Below, in pieces: positions 38,101-41,995 of a DNA stretch of 64,000 bases. The notes under the pieces were generated by a model, which saw nothing but the letters and a program-made list of their open reading frames with translations, was not told where the DNA came from and searched no databases. The translations under genes were made by a program, and so were the position numbers. Position 1 is the stretch's first letter; each line of letters begins with the position of its first letter. The DNA is from Lophius americanus. Taxonomy: Eukaryota > Chordata > Actinopteri > Lophiiformes > Lophiidae. The stretch spans positions 172,501-236,500 of the forward strand of contig JBBDHG010000128.1 in the NCBI GenBank assembly GCA_037951165.1, read 5' to 3'.

Positions 38101-40291
38101 CTTTTATTTTAATTTTTTTGTTCTTACTCATTTCAACAGACAGCCTGTATTTTAGTGTTTTATTATTTCATTTAATGTTCTTATCCTCCCGTTTACTTTT
38201 TATCTGCTGTGTGAAGTTTTAATTCTGACAGATTTAATTTTTATTTACCCTAACATCAGTTTTTAATCCTCCTGTGATCGTAACTGTGGCTGTGGGAGAG
38301 GGCGTCGCTCTGGCCGGGGTGGATGGGGGAGTCGGTACCGAACCTTCACGGCTGTAGTTTTGAAATGGAACGACTCTTGCGGCGGGTTTTTTATGTAGTA
38401 GTGGCGGTGGGTGGAGCTCATGGTGTGGGCGGCGGCCCTGTTTATGATGGCGTTTACCCCGTTCCTGTTTCTTAACTTCCTGTTTTTATGAATGCTGATC
38501 TTATTTTATTGCTTTATTTAATTTTATTCTTATTGCTTTGTGTGTGTGAGTGTATGATTGTGTGTGATTGTGTGTGTGTGTGCTAGTGTGTGATTGTGTC
38601 TATCTTTTTAAAATGATTTTATTATTTTATTTTACTCACAAGGGGGAGCTTTCGTCCAATCATGGGTATTGCTTTTACAACGCAGGGGATTGGGGGCATT
38701 TCGGGGACATACCCTTGCTGTACCCCAACTCTGCTTTGCTCTAAAACTGAAATACTCTGTTTCTTCCTGTTCTTGACAGGAAGCAGTCGTCAGCTGCTGG
38801 GTTCAGTTCAGCGATGGCGCTGTCGCTCCGCTGGAGCTGTTTGACCGCAGCATCTACTCCCTGACGGTCACGACACCAGATGAGAGGGTGGCCACCGTAC
38901 GGCGCACTCCCCTGTCCACATTTGTGGCGGCGCAGGGTGAAGGTGAAGGGCGTGGAGCGCTGGTAAGAGTGGAGCTGAGGATTTGTGAGGAATGCCAGAA
39001 GTCCAAGAGGAAGAGCAAGCTGGCGGTGGGCATCGGGCTCCTCAGGATTGACTTCCAGGACAGCGGCAGAGACGTAGAAGTTGTCGGCGGTGCCGGCGGC
39101 GGTGGGTTTGGCGGTGATGTGAATAAAGATGTTGAGAGCGCAGATGCATCAGAGGTCATGGGTGAGATTAAAAAAACAGTGACATCACAGCGAGGTGTCA
39201 CGGTAATTAACAAGTGGCTCGCGAGAAACACCTTACCGGAGCGAGAGCCCACCCCGGCGGAGACCACCACTTCAAGGACATTCTCCACAACCTACATGCA
39301 GCCACGTGTCGCGTGGGTTGGGACAACGGCCAAAGCTGCGAGAGACATTAAATATTCTACCATTGTCCCAACTCCAACCGCAAGACAACTGAACCTGAAC
39401 GCACCATTGGGCACCGCAAAACCTGTGGACCCAACCGTGGGTTCAGTTCTGGAAGGGGAAGGGCAGAAGAGAAGCTACGGGAGCATCCTTGAGAAGTCGA
39501 ATTCAAACACTGACAAAGACAAGCCTGAAGCAGAGACAACACCCAACAAGGAGCCCCCTAAGTCCAAAACCCCAAAAGTTTTTGAGAACGACCTCATCAA
39601 GACCTTCAGAGCCATGTCGGATTTAGAAATCGGCATGTATGCCTTGGTGGGGGTTTCTTTCGTAGCTATCTTGGCTTTTTTGGTCAACTGCGCTTCTTAT
39701 AACCTTTGCTTCCGAAACCACAAGACCCCTATACAGGCAGGGCCGACCCCCAACAACGGGGACCCGAAGGATCACAAGCATGACTGGGTGTGGCTGGGGA
39801 GCAACAGTCATAGCACTCTGGTTCCCGGTGCTCCAGCTCAGGTGTCAACGCTAAAACGTGAGGCCCACCACCTCATGGAATCCCGCCATTCCATGGACTC
39901 GATCGGACACCGCTGCCTGGAGACCCCCCTCCCCACAGTGAGCGGCCCAGCCATCCCGGAACGAACGGCCACCCTGGGCCGAAGCAGGAACAGCTCCCAG
40001 CAGCAGCAGTTTCAAGGAAAGGTGGTCGACCCCATGGCGAACCGTTCGGCCACCTTGCTGGTCAGGCCGCATCGCAACGAGCCGCTTCACTCCCCCACCA
40101 GTAAGAGGAACCAGGTCCAGTTCACGACCTTCACCACTCTGGACATTAAGCACTTGGCTGCGCTGAAGAAGAATGGGGTGGAATTGAACTGGGCCAACCA
40201 GCAAACACAGCAACACCAACCCCCAGTGGACCCCCAGGCACCTTTACCTGACATGCCGTGGCCCGTGGTCAAACCACTGGGAGACCCCTAG
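1138..40291 (+). CDS. TMEM132-family transmembrane protein, complete ten-exon gene (nearest C/D/E group)
   Basis: The spliced CDS is join(1138-1207, 6264-7191, 15357-15503, 19601-19772, 22881-23024, 29250-29458, 33025-33205, 33560-33673, 33797-33988, 38780-40291): 3669 nt, 1222 residues. Every junction is GT..AG and keeps frame. TMEM132 proteins are type I membrane glycoproteins with tandem cohesin/Ig-like ectodomain folds, proposed to act in neural adhesion and to link to actin. Family hallmarks seen are LFH in exon 2, CDFVYVSGKETRG and ELSQIKGWRVPV in exon 6, GRGCMLQYQH in exon 7, DDKVSVTELGVQL in exon 9, and CWVQFSDG, CQKSKRKS, SDLEIGMYAL, HDWVWLG and SPTSKR in exon 10. N-glycosylation sequons are at N69, N94, N474 and N511; the transmembrane segment is about 1003-1025. 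The family is secure. The paralogue is not: the hallmark blocks look C/D/E-like, but the last ~50 residues diverge from what I remember of all of them. Confidence 0.93.
1390..1830. repeat. ACTGTAAAA/TTTTACAGT palindrome-rich repeat
   Basis: ACAGTATTTTACTGTAAAA occurs near 1429-1447 and again near 1792-1810, with further ACTGTAAAA or its complement in between. This looks like a decayed MITE of a kind common in teleosts. Boundaries are approximate. Confidence 0.5.
2365..2945 (+). repeat. Family A interspersed repeat, copy 1
   Basis: Reads forward: TGTGAGGAAGAACTG (near 2608), the CTCACTAGAAAGAAC variant of the core motif (near 2781), then GCGCAGGAGATTGGGGGCTC and GCGTAGGCCTAGTT at the right end. 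Old and diverged. Confidence 0.7.
4295..4995. repeat. Family A repeat, copy 2 (two pieces in opposite orientation)
   Basis: 4295-4490 reads on the minus strand (AAGCTCCCCCTAGTGAGTA near 4390). 4490-4995 reads on the plus strand (GAAGAACTGGATGGATTTTG near 4577, then two GATTTAGTCCAA units near 4655 and 4805). The pieces meet near 4490, from inversion or a second insertion. Confidence 0.7.
5480..5990. repeat. Family D (LINE reverse-transcriptase-derived) relics
   Basis: 5485-5510 carries CCCTTTAATGTCCTC, the reverse of the shared family D tail. 5840-5970 reads forward with CTCCCACTGGGTCATTTTA, then GACTCAAAATGTGCTCAACC and ATATTAAAAGGTTT. The first piece corresponds to the LPLGH codons of the reverse transcriptase. 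Confidence 0.6.
6264..7191 (+). CDS. TMEM132 exon 2: N-terminal ectodomain
   Basis: Residues 24-333, preceded by a pyrimidine-rich CCCCCCTCGCAG acceptor and followed by the donor GTAAGA. This large exon corresponds to the TMEM132 N-terminal region. It carries sequons at N69 (NSS) and N94 (NAS), the VKILFHM block characteristic of the family, and paired cysteines. The stretch after ILFHMPAEG, rich in Lys, Gly and Ser, looks like a variable loop. The exon closes with two bases of an Arg codon completed by exon 3. Confidence 0.92.
7430..7625 (+). repeat. Family D LINE reverse-transcriptase fragment
   Basis: The reading VPQGSVLGLLLFSIYIVPLGH can be followed with frame slips through CCGCAGGGCTCTGTCCTCGG (near 7475) and TTTAGCATATACATCGTGCC. 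It is followed by AACAGGTTCAGTCACATTTT and a degraded tail, ending in a short direct repeat, AAGATTTAAGATTTAA. Confidence 0.7.
7625..9300. other. Unique-looking intronic sequence
   Basis: I see no repeat family, exon or RNA gene here. The block from about 8040 to 9290 has higher complexity and balanced composition, including the open minus-strand stretch at 8596-8943 that resembles no protein I know. It could include conserved noncoding elements, but that needs alignment. Confidence 0.4.
9615..10290 (+). repeat. Family A repeat, copy 3
   Basis: The left part is duplicated: TTTCAAATTTTATAC plus CTTAGTGTGAGGAAGAACTG occurs near 9677-9722 and again near 9774-9813. Core units then follow, and it ends with TTTTTGGGGACGTATCCTAG. 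Confidence 0.75.
10304..10328. other. Perfect 9-bp hairpin
   Basis: CACCTGTGG and CCACAGGTG flank a 7-nt loop. It lies just after the family A right end. Function unknown; it contains two E-box-like CACCTG/CAGGTG cores. Confidence 0.6.
10700..10875 (+). mobile_element. tRNA-derived SINE relic
   Basis: GGGTTCGATTCCAGCCTGAG at about 10733-10752 contains a near-perfect RNA polymerase III B box (GGTTCGATTCC). It is followed by CCCTTTGCTCC, a CT-rich stretch and a tail with AAAAGCTGAGAGGTAAAAAG. This arrangement is typical of teleost tRNA-like SINEs. Confidence 0.6.
11640..11930 (+). mobile_element. tRNA-like SINE relic
   Basis: A B-box-like GGTTTGATCCCCGG near 11651 is followed by CAAGTGTCCTTGGGCAA, ACTGAACCC and later a CAGGCGTAGTGCA end. 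That series of words recurs in teleost SINEs in this order. Confidence 0.55.
12030..12420. other. G+C-rich block of unknown origin
   Basis: Several frames are open on both strands but none resembles a known protein, and the + frame is Pro-rich. It has the feel of a decayed retroelement fragment. I assign no function. Confidence 0.3.
12520..13030 (+). mobile_element. Tc1/mariner-type transposon relic, internally deleted
   Basis: 12570-12690 resembles the N-terminal half of a teleost Tc1-like transposase (GGGTCATTGATGCAAGTTGGG, then AATGCTGGTTCTGATAGAA). 12780-13025 resembles the C-terminal half (CAGTGGCCTTTTTCAGCAGG, CCCAGATCTCAGTCC, GATACCACAGCACGCCCTCC, ending CACAATATTAAG). The central part is missing and frameshifts abound. 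The element is dead. Confidence 0.7.
13625..14235 (+). repeat. Family A repeat, copy 4 (near full length)
   Basis: It begins TATTATATCCACGAAAAGTC (13631-13650). It continues through CGCCGCAGGTCCTTCATG, the core CTCACTAGGGGGAGCTTTTC (near 14092), ACAACGCAGGGGATTGGGGG and GGGCCTAGTTCAT. A good copy for judging the element's ends. Confidence 0.8.
14670..15145 (-). repeat. Family A repeat, copy 5
   Basis: Reads in reverse: GAGCCTACAAAG, CCCCCGAAAAGCCTCCAATC, then AGCTCCCCCTAGTGAGTAAA (near 14820). It ends with AACATGAAGGATCACGGAC and the left terminus AATATCCTCAAATATTCACGG. Confidence 0.8.
15357..15503 (+). CDS. TMEM132 exon 3: ectodomain
   Basis: Residues 333-382. The acceptor follows a GT-rich tract and reads CACTCCAG; the donor is GTCAGT. 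The peptide ATVKTGLSFSAARPSDSALW matches the family block in which a KVKxGL segment is followed by an ARP..W motif. This continuity with the end of exon 2 confirms the exon 2 reading frame. The upstream polypyrimidine tract is poor, so acceptor efficiency is uncertain. Confidence 0.9.
15545..15720 (+). repeat. Teleost interspersed repeat fragment
   Basis: CGACTCGGTCAAGGAGGTTATGTTTTC followed by GTTTATTTGTGAGCAAGATTACAGAAAAACTA, then CGGATTTGCATGAAATG. This word order recurs widely in teleost genomes. Class not assigned. Confidence 0.45.
15720..16020 (+). repeat. Family B interspersed repeat, copy 1
   Basis: Shares TGGCTATTGCTGC..TTCAT, CTCAGTGGGCTGAACAGAGA, GATACTCAGAGAG and TTGGAGTTGTCGGTAGATTT with 23075-23325, and in reverse with 43035-43185 and 60240-60375. 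It includes a 13-base G run (15823-15835). Confidence 0.75.
17625..18010 (+). repeat. Family A repeat, copy 6 (left part only, duplicated)
   Basis: AACGCCATAACTC occurs twice (near 17682 and 17870), each followed by a left-end segment, the second being CATGGATCATTTTCAAATTTTATG. It then breaks off after TCAACCATTGGTCCAATTTG. Confidence 0.65.
18628..18708. repeat. (CA)n microsatellite with (CACG) interruptions
   Basis: CA runs at about 18628-18649 and 18671-18699 flank an ACGC-rich centre. Confidence 0.9.
19601..19772 (+). CDS. TMEM132 exon 4: ectodomain
   Basis: Residues 382-439, from acceptor TTTATCTCCAAACAG to donor ATG|GTGAGA, ending in phase 0. The peptide includes ITWRLEVPG and VMRIYTTQKDYVGLAPLVM, corresponding to the family segment in which a W-x-V-E-Y strand is followed by a block of the form SxxDIxGxxPLA. 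Confidence 0.92.
20160..21035 (-). repeat. Family A repeat, copy 7 (longest copy, several internal units)
   Basis: AGCTCCCCCTAGTGGGTTA (near 20264) begins a series of about four ~130-bp units, each with AGTGAGTAAAATATGAA and CTCGAGTC words (near 20320, 20510, 20590, 20690-20750). The left terminus is at 21001-21027: AATATCCCCGACTTTTCGGG and TATATAA. Confidence 0.8.
20360..20410. repeat. 10-bp tandem repeat (GACGAAATCG)n
   Basis: About five head-to-tail copies of GACGAAATCG lie inside family A copy 7. Other copies have only one such segment, so this is a local expansion. Confidence 0.9.
21975..22005. repeat. Poly(C) run of 31
   Basis: Uninterrupted C from 21975 to 22005. The exact length may be unreliable. 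Confidence 0.9.
22304..22336. repeat. GCTAG short tandem repeat
   Basis: AAGCTAAGCTAGGCTAGGCT and ATGCTAGGCTAAT: a 5-bp unit repeated about six times with variants. Confidence 0.8.
22881..23024 (+). CDS. TMEM132 exon 5: ectodomain
   Basis: Residues 440-487, exactly 48 codons, phase 0 at both ends, acceptor CTTGCTCAG and donor AAG|GTAAGT. It encodes NTAVLTGERVSVPVKTLAVE, the well-conserved family block, then an NYT sequon at N474 and a C..STEEDVLK segment. Confidence 0.95.
23060..23330 (+). repeat. Family B repeat, copy 2
   Basis: Matches copy 1 in order: AATAATAAGC, TGTGGTTATTGCTGCATTTCAT, GCTCAGTGGGCTGAACAGAG, GAGAGATACTCAGAGAG, GGAGTTGTCGGTAGATTTAT. Confidence 0.75.
23475..23552. repeat. 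GT-rich microsatellite
   Basis: GTGTGTG runs with single-base interruptions. The minus-strand His/Thr-rich reading is a repeat artefact. Confidence 0.85.
24595..24860 (-). repeat. Family D LINE reverse-transcriptase fragment
   Basis: On the minus strand it reads VAPLTFGVPQGSVRGPLFFS then IYKLPLGHFINRFSHIF, the region around the GVPQGSxLGPLLF motif of a non-LTR retrotransposon. The YADD block that should follow is absent. Instead it runs into the family D tail, ending GAGGACATTAAAGGGTTAG at 24597-24615. Confidence 0.8.
24905..25135 (+). mobile_element. Terminal part of a Tc1/mariner-type DNA transposon
   Basis: AAAAAAAATAAAGCGAACAC (near 24925), GTAACTCCAAGTCAATCACA and GACAACAGGTGGAAAGGAGG, then CAATTAGCGAGACAGCCCC, occur in the order seen at the ends of a widespread fish Tc1-like element. 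No transposase reading frame remains. Confidence 0.6.
25400..26040 (-). pseudogene. Non-LTR retrotransposon (LINE) 3' coding remnant
   Basis: On the minus strand, 26038-25838 reads RRFRAASAAVMVMYRSVAVK. 25737-25462 reads MSFLQRVAGVNLRERVRSSD, then LRWSGYLIWMPPQRLP and RPRTLWRD. This is the C-terminal part of a LINE reverse-transcriptase protein, with stops and a frameshift between the two pieces. A second copy of the same segment lies at 53690-54245. Confidence 0.8.
26175..26213. other. Perfect 15-bp inverted repeat, 9-nt loop
   Basis: CTTCATTCAGTTTAT (26175-26189) and ATAAACTGAATGAAG (26199-26213) pair without mismatch around a 9-nt loop. No transposon context is evident. Confidence 0.9.
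26319..26355. other. Perfect 14-bp inverted repeat, 9-nt loop
   Basis: TTACGTATGACCTC (26319-26332) and GAGGTCATACGTAA (26342-26355) pair perfectly around a 9-nt loop, 105 bp beyond the previous hairpin. Confidence 0.9.
26440..26850 (+). repeat. Degenerate minisatellite, GTGGCTTTTGCAG units
   Basis: GTGGCTTTTGCAG-like words recur about every 45-50 bp (near 26512, 26545, 26613, 26650, 26680, 26750, 26788), each followed by CGCGTTTT or CACATTTTTCTTAATGTG-like segments. The open + frames here are repeat translation. Confidence 0.8.
27830..28075. repeat. ACTTCAGTAC/TACTTGAGTA-type repeat, left part
   Basis: GTACATTTACTAAGTACTGT then ACTTGCACTTTACTTGAGTATTT and TTCTACTTC are typical words of a common teleost element. 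A matching AGTACTTTTACTCAAGTAAAGGTACT lies at 29142-29168, perhaps the other end of one element of about 1.3 kb. Confidence 0.5.
28085..28320. repeat. Degenerate AATTACGAGATCTTT tandem repeat
   Basis: ATAATTACGAGATC and TTTTTCTCATAATTACG-like units repeat about ten times with variation. Unit about 20-25 bp. Confidence 0.75.
28321..29249. other. AT-rich intronic sequence
   Basis: No gene or clear repeat apart from the TACTCAAGTA palindrome near 29152-29165. The last 20 bases form the polypyrimidine tract and acceptor of exon 6. Confidence 0.5.
29250..29458 (+). CDS. TMEM132 exon 6: ectodomain
   Basis: Residues 488-557, acceptor after a long T-rich tract (TTTTTTTCCCCGTGCAG), donor AAG|GTAATG. 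It encodes the most recognisable part of the ectodomain: ERCDFVYVSGKETRG, an NFT sequon at N511, WMPRLPLQIDV and ELSQIKGWRVPV. The exon ends with two bases of an Arg codon. Confidence 0.96.
29570..30400 (-). pseudogene. Non-LTR retrotransposon reverse-transcriptase remnant with (GAA)n tail
   Basis: Minus strand, 5' to 3': SALRPFLFAMVMDRLIDEVR near 30340-30270; MMLVDDIV near 30246-30223, where the catalytic xADD has become LVDD; VEVEKVEEFKYLGSTV near 30195-30150; and RWRWYGHWKRRDSGSAGRR with FMEVVREDIQLVG at 29850-29700. It ends in a CTT-rich stretch (29578-29635), the simple-repeat 3' tail. Inactive. Confidence 0.85.
30470..31095. repeat. Degenerate AT-rich tandem array, TTTTAACATGATACTTTTCACA units
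   Basis: About 25-bp units built from AACATGATA, CTTTTCACATTT and TTTAATGTT recur more than 20 times with substitutions and indels. Confidence 0.85.
31729..31760. repeat. (TG)n microsatellite
   Basis: Sixteen near-perfect TG dinucleotides. Confidence 0.95.
32445..32705 (-). repeat. Family D fragment
   Basis: Minus strand: the reverse of GATTGAGCCTTGGGGGACACC is the VPQGS..LNP region. The reverse of CCCTTCAATCTCCTGCTTAA is the family D tail. Only about 50 nt separates them, shorter than other copies. Confidence 0.7.
33025..33205 (+). CDS. TMEM132 exon 7: ectodomain
   Basis: Residues 557-617, acceptor TTGTGTATCAG, donor CAG|GTAACG. An acidic run (DSEEDEEM) precedes GRGCMLQYQHSTLRVLTHF, a strong family signature with Cys574, and the exon ends at a GPDWQ motif that exon 8 continues as VDVTNLV. 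Confidence 0.95.
33206..33559 (+). other. Intron 7
   Basis: 354 bp, GTAACG..TTGACAG, phase 0. No repeat or other feature seen. Confidence 0.9.
33560..33673 (+). CDS. TMEM132 exon 8: ectodomain
   Basis: Residues 618-655, 38 whole codons. The acceptor is GATTGACAG. The donor CAG|GTGAAC is a weak match at +4 to +6, and a perfect GTGAGT lies 48 nt downstream inside a GT repeat with the frame still open. The peptide starts VDVTNLV and ends GTTAVQ, matching the family Ig-like strand. Confidence 0.92.
33674..33796 (+). other. Intron 8 with GT microsatellite beside the donor
   Basis: Only 123 bp, GTGAAC..GTTGCAG, phase 0. 33682-33725 is GT-rich and contains a stronger donor-like GTGAGT at 33722-33727. 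The exon 8 frame stays open through it up to about 33775. Confidence 0.9.
33797..33988 (+). CDS. TMEM132 exon 9: ectodomain
   Basis: Residues 656-719, 64 whole codons, acceptor TGTGTTGCAG, donor CAG|GTGAGT. It encodes LSPLTSSVLAE, DDKVSVTELGVQLVSGLSLS and an IVATA block, all typical of the region just before the membrane-proximal domain. Confidence 0.95.
34455..34850 (+). repeat. Family A repeat, copy 8
   Basis: CACCGCCGCAGATCCTTACA, GATAACTCAAAAAGTGTTTC, CTCAGTGTGAGGAAGAGCTG and GACACTAGGGGGAGATTTAT are in order. The core unit is deleted, and it resumes at ACATAACTTCACATTCATTT. Confidence 0.8.
35111..35142. repeat. Poly(A) run of 32
   Basis: Uninterrupted A. No LINE or SINE body that I recognise lies directly upstream, so it may be a simple homopolymer or the tail of an old retrocopy. 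Confidence 0.9.
35825..36610 (-). repeat. Family A repeat, copy 9, with a nested insertion
   Basis: Right end at 35825 (CAGCAAGGGTATATACCCCC), core near 35950 (AAGTTCCCCCTTATGAGTAA). Left-end words occur twice (GAGTTATCGTGTCAACATGA near 36312 and GAGTTATCGTGTTCAACATC near 36536). 36190-36285 is a foreign fragment. Confidence 0.75.
36188..36290 (+). repeat. Fish interspersed repeat fragment nested in family A
   Basis: GGGACTGGAGCCTATGACAG, CACCCTGGACGACTCACCAG and TTCATCACGGAGAC match the order of the common GGAGCCTATCCCAGCTG..CACCCTGGAC..CCAGTCCATCGC fish repeat. It interrupts copy 9. Confidence 0.6.
36620..37135. other. Unique-looking block, candidate noncoding element
   Basis: Balanced composition, no repeat words and no splice-flanked exon. 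The minus-strand open stretch at 36627-37013 resembles no known protein. A candidate for cross-species alignment. Confidence 0.35.
37140..37172. repeat. (CA)n microsatellite
   Basis: CACACACACACA run following a CCCCCC-rich start. Confidence 0.9.
37440..37902 (+). repeat. Family A repeat, copy 10a, containing (CTTTT)n
   Basis: Left end GACGCCGCAGATC, then GAGGAAGAACTGGATGGATT, GACACTAGGGGGAGCTTCAT, and a (TTTTC)n microsatellite at 37741-37795 that interrupts the unit just before TAGTCCAAATTTGGTGAATA. It stops at the core CCACTAGGGGGAGCTTT (37885-37901). Confidence 0.8.
37903..38628. other. Segment separating two family A pieces
   Basis: About 725 bp: T-rich to 38260, then a G+C-richer part (38270-38470), then a TG-rich part (38535-38600). 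It is flanked by near-identical 24-bp family A segments (37878-37901 and 38629-38652). Origin unknown. Confidence 0.5.
38629..38725 (+). repeat. Family A repeat, copy 10b (right end)
   Basis: ATTTTACTCACAAGGGGGAG, then ACAACGCAGGGGATTGGGGG, CATTTCGGGGACATACCCTT and GCTGT. It ends about 50 bp before exon 10. Confidence 0.8.
38780..40291 (+). CDS. TMEM132 exon 10: membrane-proximal domain, transmembrane segment and cytoplasmic tail
   Basis: Residues 720-1222 and the stop. The acceptor is CCTGTTCTTGACAG. In order: CWVQFSDG (Cys725); EGEGRGALVRVEL; CQKSKRKS at 791-798; a low-complexity Gly- and Thr/Pro-rich stalk; SDLEIGMYAL at 999-1008 leading into the membrane segment (about 1003-1025); HDWVWLG at 1053-1059; a QQQQ run; SPTSKR; and FTTFTT at 1167-1172. 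FTTFTT fits the WAVE-complex receptor motif (hydrophobic-x-S/T-F-x-x). The end, with LNW then a Gln/Pro-rich segment, differs from the acidic DIKWVCQD-type ending I associate with most paralogues. The stop is a tandem TAG TGA and overlaps a GTGAGT. Confidence 0.95.
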   Translation, partial: EAVVSCWVQFSDGAVAPLELFDRSIYSLTVTTPDERVATVRRTPLSTFVAAQGEGEGRGALVRVELRICEECQKSKRKSKLAVGIGLLRIDFQDSGRDVEVVGGAGGGGFGGDVNKDVESADASEVMGEIKKTVTSQRGVTVINKWLARNTLPEREPTPAETTTSRTFSTTYMQPRVAWVGTTAKAARDIKYSTIVPTPTARQLNLNAPLGTAKPVDPTVGSVLEGEGQKRSYGSILEKSNSNTDKDKPEAETTPNKEPPKSKTPKVFENDLIKTFRAMSDLEIGMYALVGVSFVAILAFLVNCASYNLCFRNHKTPIQAGPTPNNGDPKDHKHDWVWLGSNSHSTLVPGAPAQVSTLKREAHHLMESRHSMDSIGHRCLETPLPTVSGPAIPERTATLGRSRNSSQQQQFQGKVVDPMANRSATLLVRPHRNEPLHSPTSKRNQVQFTTFTTLDIKHLAALKKNGVELNWANQQTQQHQPPVDPQAPLPDMPWPVVKPLGDP

Positions 40292-40355
40292 TGAGTTTGT
40301 GGGGATTTGGTGTAGAATGATCATAAAGGAAAAAAGTTTTTGTTTTATATAAAAG

Positions 40356-40361
40356 AATAAA
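40356..40361 (+). terminator. Proximal poly(A) signal AATAAA
   Basis: Canonical hexamer 65 bp after the stop codon. T-rich sequence follows downstream. Use is unproven. Confidence 0.4.
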
Positions 40362-40919
40362 TCACTCTATGAGAGATTGTATATTAAGAAAGGACAGAAT
40401 ATGCCAACGTTCTTGGCGTTTTTAGAAAGATGGCTTCTCCAGATCTGATATTGTAAATATACATATATCTATACTAATACTTATTTCTAAATGATATAAC
40501 TAGAAAAAAAAAAAGATTATTTATTTCCTTGTAGACCTGTAGAAATGCCTCCAGATATTTTTAGTTTCCAGAGTAAATGCAGTGCAGGAGGGATTTTTTT
40601 ATTTTTTCTTCTTTGGAAGTATTTTCCTTTCTTTTCGGCTTTTTGTACTTTTTTCCTAAGAATTCTTTGGGGAAAACCTGAAGCGTCTTTGCATTTTGTC
40701 AGAGAATGTGCAACATATATGAAGATGTTCACAGAAATCTGTCCCCATAGGCTTCACTGGATATTTATTCAAATCATACGCAGGCTATGCAAATAGAATC
40801 TGAATTTAAGAGATGGATATTGTTTCTGAATTTTTTTATATCATTGTAACTCAGATTTCTAAAAAATTGGGTTAGGACCACTCATCTACGTGATTTTTTT
40901 GGGGGCGGATTTGACGCCA

Positions 40920-41770
40920 AACTCAGAATTCTGTGTTCATACTCATTAGGGCTCGATAAAAATGTATTCTGAATACTGAGTTTAAGGTAAAAATTCTGGG
41001 ATTAAAGTCAGAATTCTGAGAAAAAAGTCAGCAGATTTAGATTTAAAGTCAGAATTACAAAGTCAGAATGATGCTGAGTTCAAAGTCAGAAATCTGAGAG
41101 TAAAGTCAGAATGCCCAACTTTTTTTTCCCTCCACATAATCAGATGTGGCACTCTGACTTTATCCTCATGATACATTTTTTGGGATTCTGAGATTTAAGT
41201 CAACGTTTTGACAATAAATCCGAATTCTGAGTTTGAGAAGATTTAAGTAAGAATTCTCAGTTTAATGTCAAAATTCTGAGAATATATTCAGAATTCTAAA
41301 AAAAACATTTACAACCATGTAGCCCCCGTTAATCTCAGAATCCTGACTTTAAAACCCAAATTCTAACTTTATTCTCATGATATGGGTACATGATACATTT
41401 TTGGGAATTCTTACTTTATGCCCAGAATTCTGAGATTTGAGTGAGAATTTTGACCATAAAGTCAGGATTCTGAATTCAAAAATCAGATTTTAATGAAAAG
41501 TATTCCCAGTTTTAAGACAGAATTCTGAGTTTAAAGTCAGAAATTCAAGAATAACGCAAAAATTTGGAGATTTAATTCAGAATTCTGGGTTTAAAGTCAA
41601 AATTCTGAGAATAAAGTCAGAATTCTTAGATTAAAGTCAGAAATCGGAATTCTATAAAGAAATTTCACAACCATATGTGATCCTAGTAAATCTCCGAACT
41701 GAGTTTATTCTCAGAATAGGGCTACATGGTTTTTTTTTGTTGGCAATTCCGACTTAAAAGTCAGAATTCT
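40920..41770 (+). repeat. Palindrome-rich degenerate tandem array in the 3'UTR
   Basis: About 20-bp units of the form AAAGTCAGAATTCTGAGTTT recur dozens of times. Many include the perfect 12-bp palindrome TCAGAATTCTGA (for example 41008-41019), and some appear in the reverse sense (CTCAGAATCCTGACTTTAAA near 41334), so the array can fold on itself. Confidence 0.85.
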
Positions 41771-41976
41771 CCAGAATTCCTCCCAGAGGCCTGGTTTTAA
41801 TATCTGTAAAAAATGTCTATATTGGGGTTCTTGACACAAACCGACACATATTGAACTGTTTTCATGTGTGAATGGGAAAAATGATGATGCCTTTTCTATG
41901 TCACAACCTCTCATTATTTATTTATTTTTTACAAAACCATAATGTAATGTGTATTTCCTTTTGAGGATACTCTATC

Positions 41977-41982
41977 AATAAA
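41977..41982 (+). terminator. Distal poly(A) signal AATAAA
   Basis: CTATCAATAAAGGACAAAC is a canonical hexamer in a good context near the end of the AT-rich block, with GTT/T-rich sequence just downstream (42000 onward). Confidence 0.6.
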
Positions 41983-41995
41983 GGACAAACGGAAA

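Larger units (their letters stand above)
33989..38779 (+). other. Intron 9
   Basis: 4791 bp, GTGAGT..TTGACAG, phase 0. Contains three family A loci, poly(A), a CA microsatellite and a (CTTTT)n tract. 34000-34450, 34860-35110 and 35150-35820 show no recognised feature. Confidence 0.85.
40292..41995 (+). other. 3' untranslated region of the TMEM132 gene
   Basis: Begins with a second in-frame stop (TGA 40292-40294). An AATAAA at 40356-40361 could end a short form. AATAAA at 41977-41982 is the likely distal signal. Between them lie AT-rich sequence and the tandem array at about 40920-41770. The end is inferred from the signal only. Confidence 0.6.
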
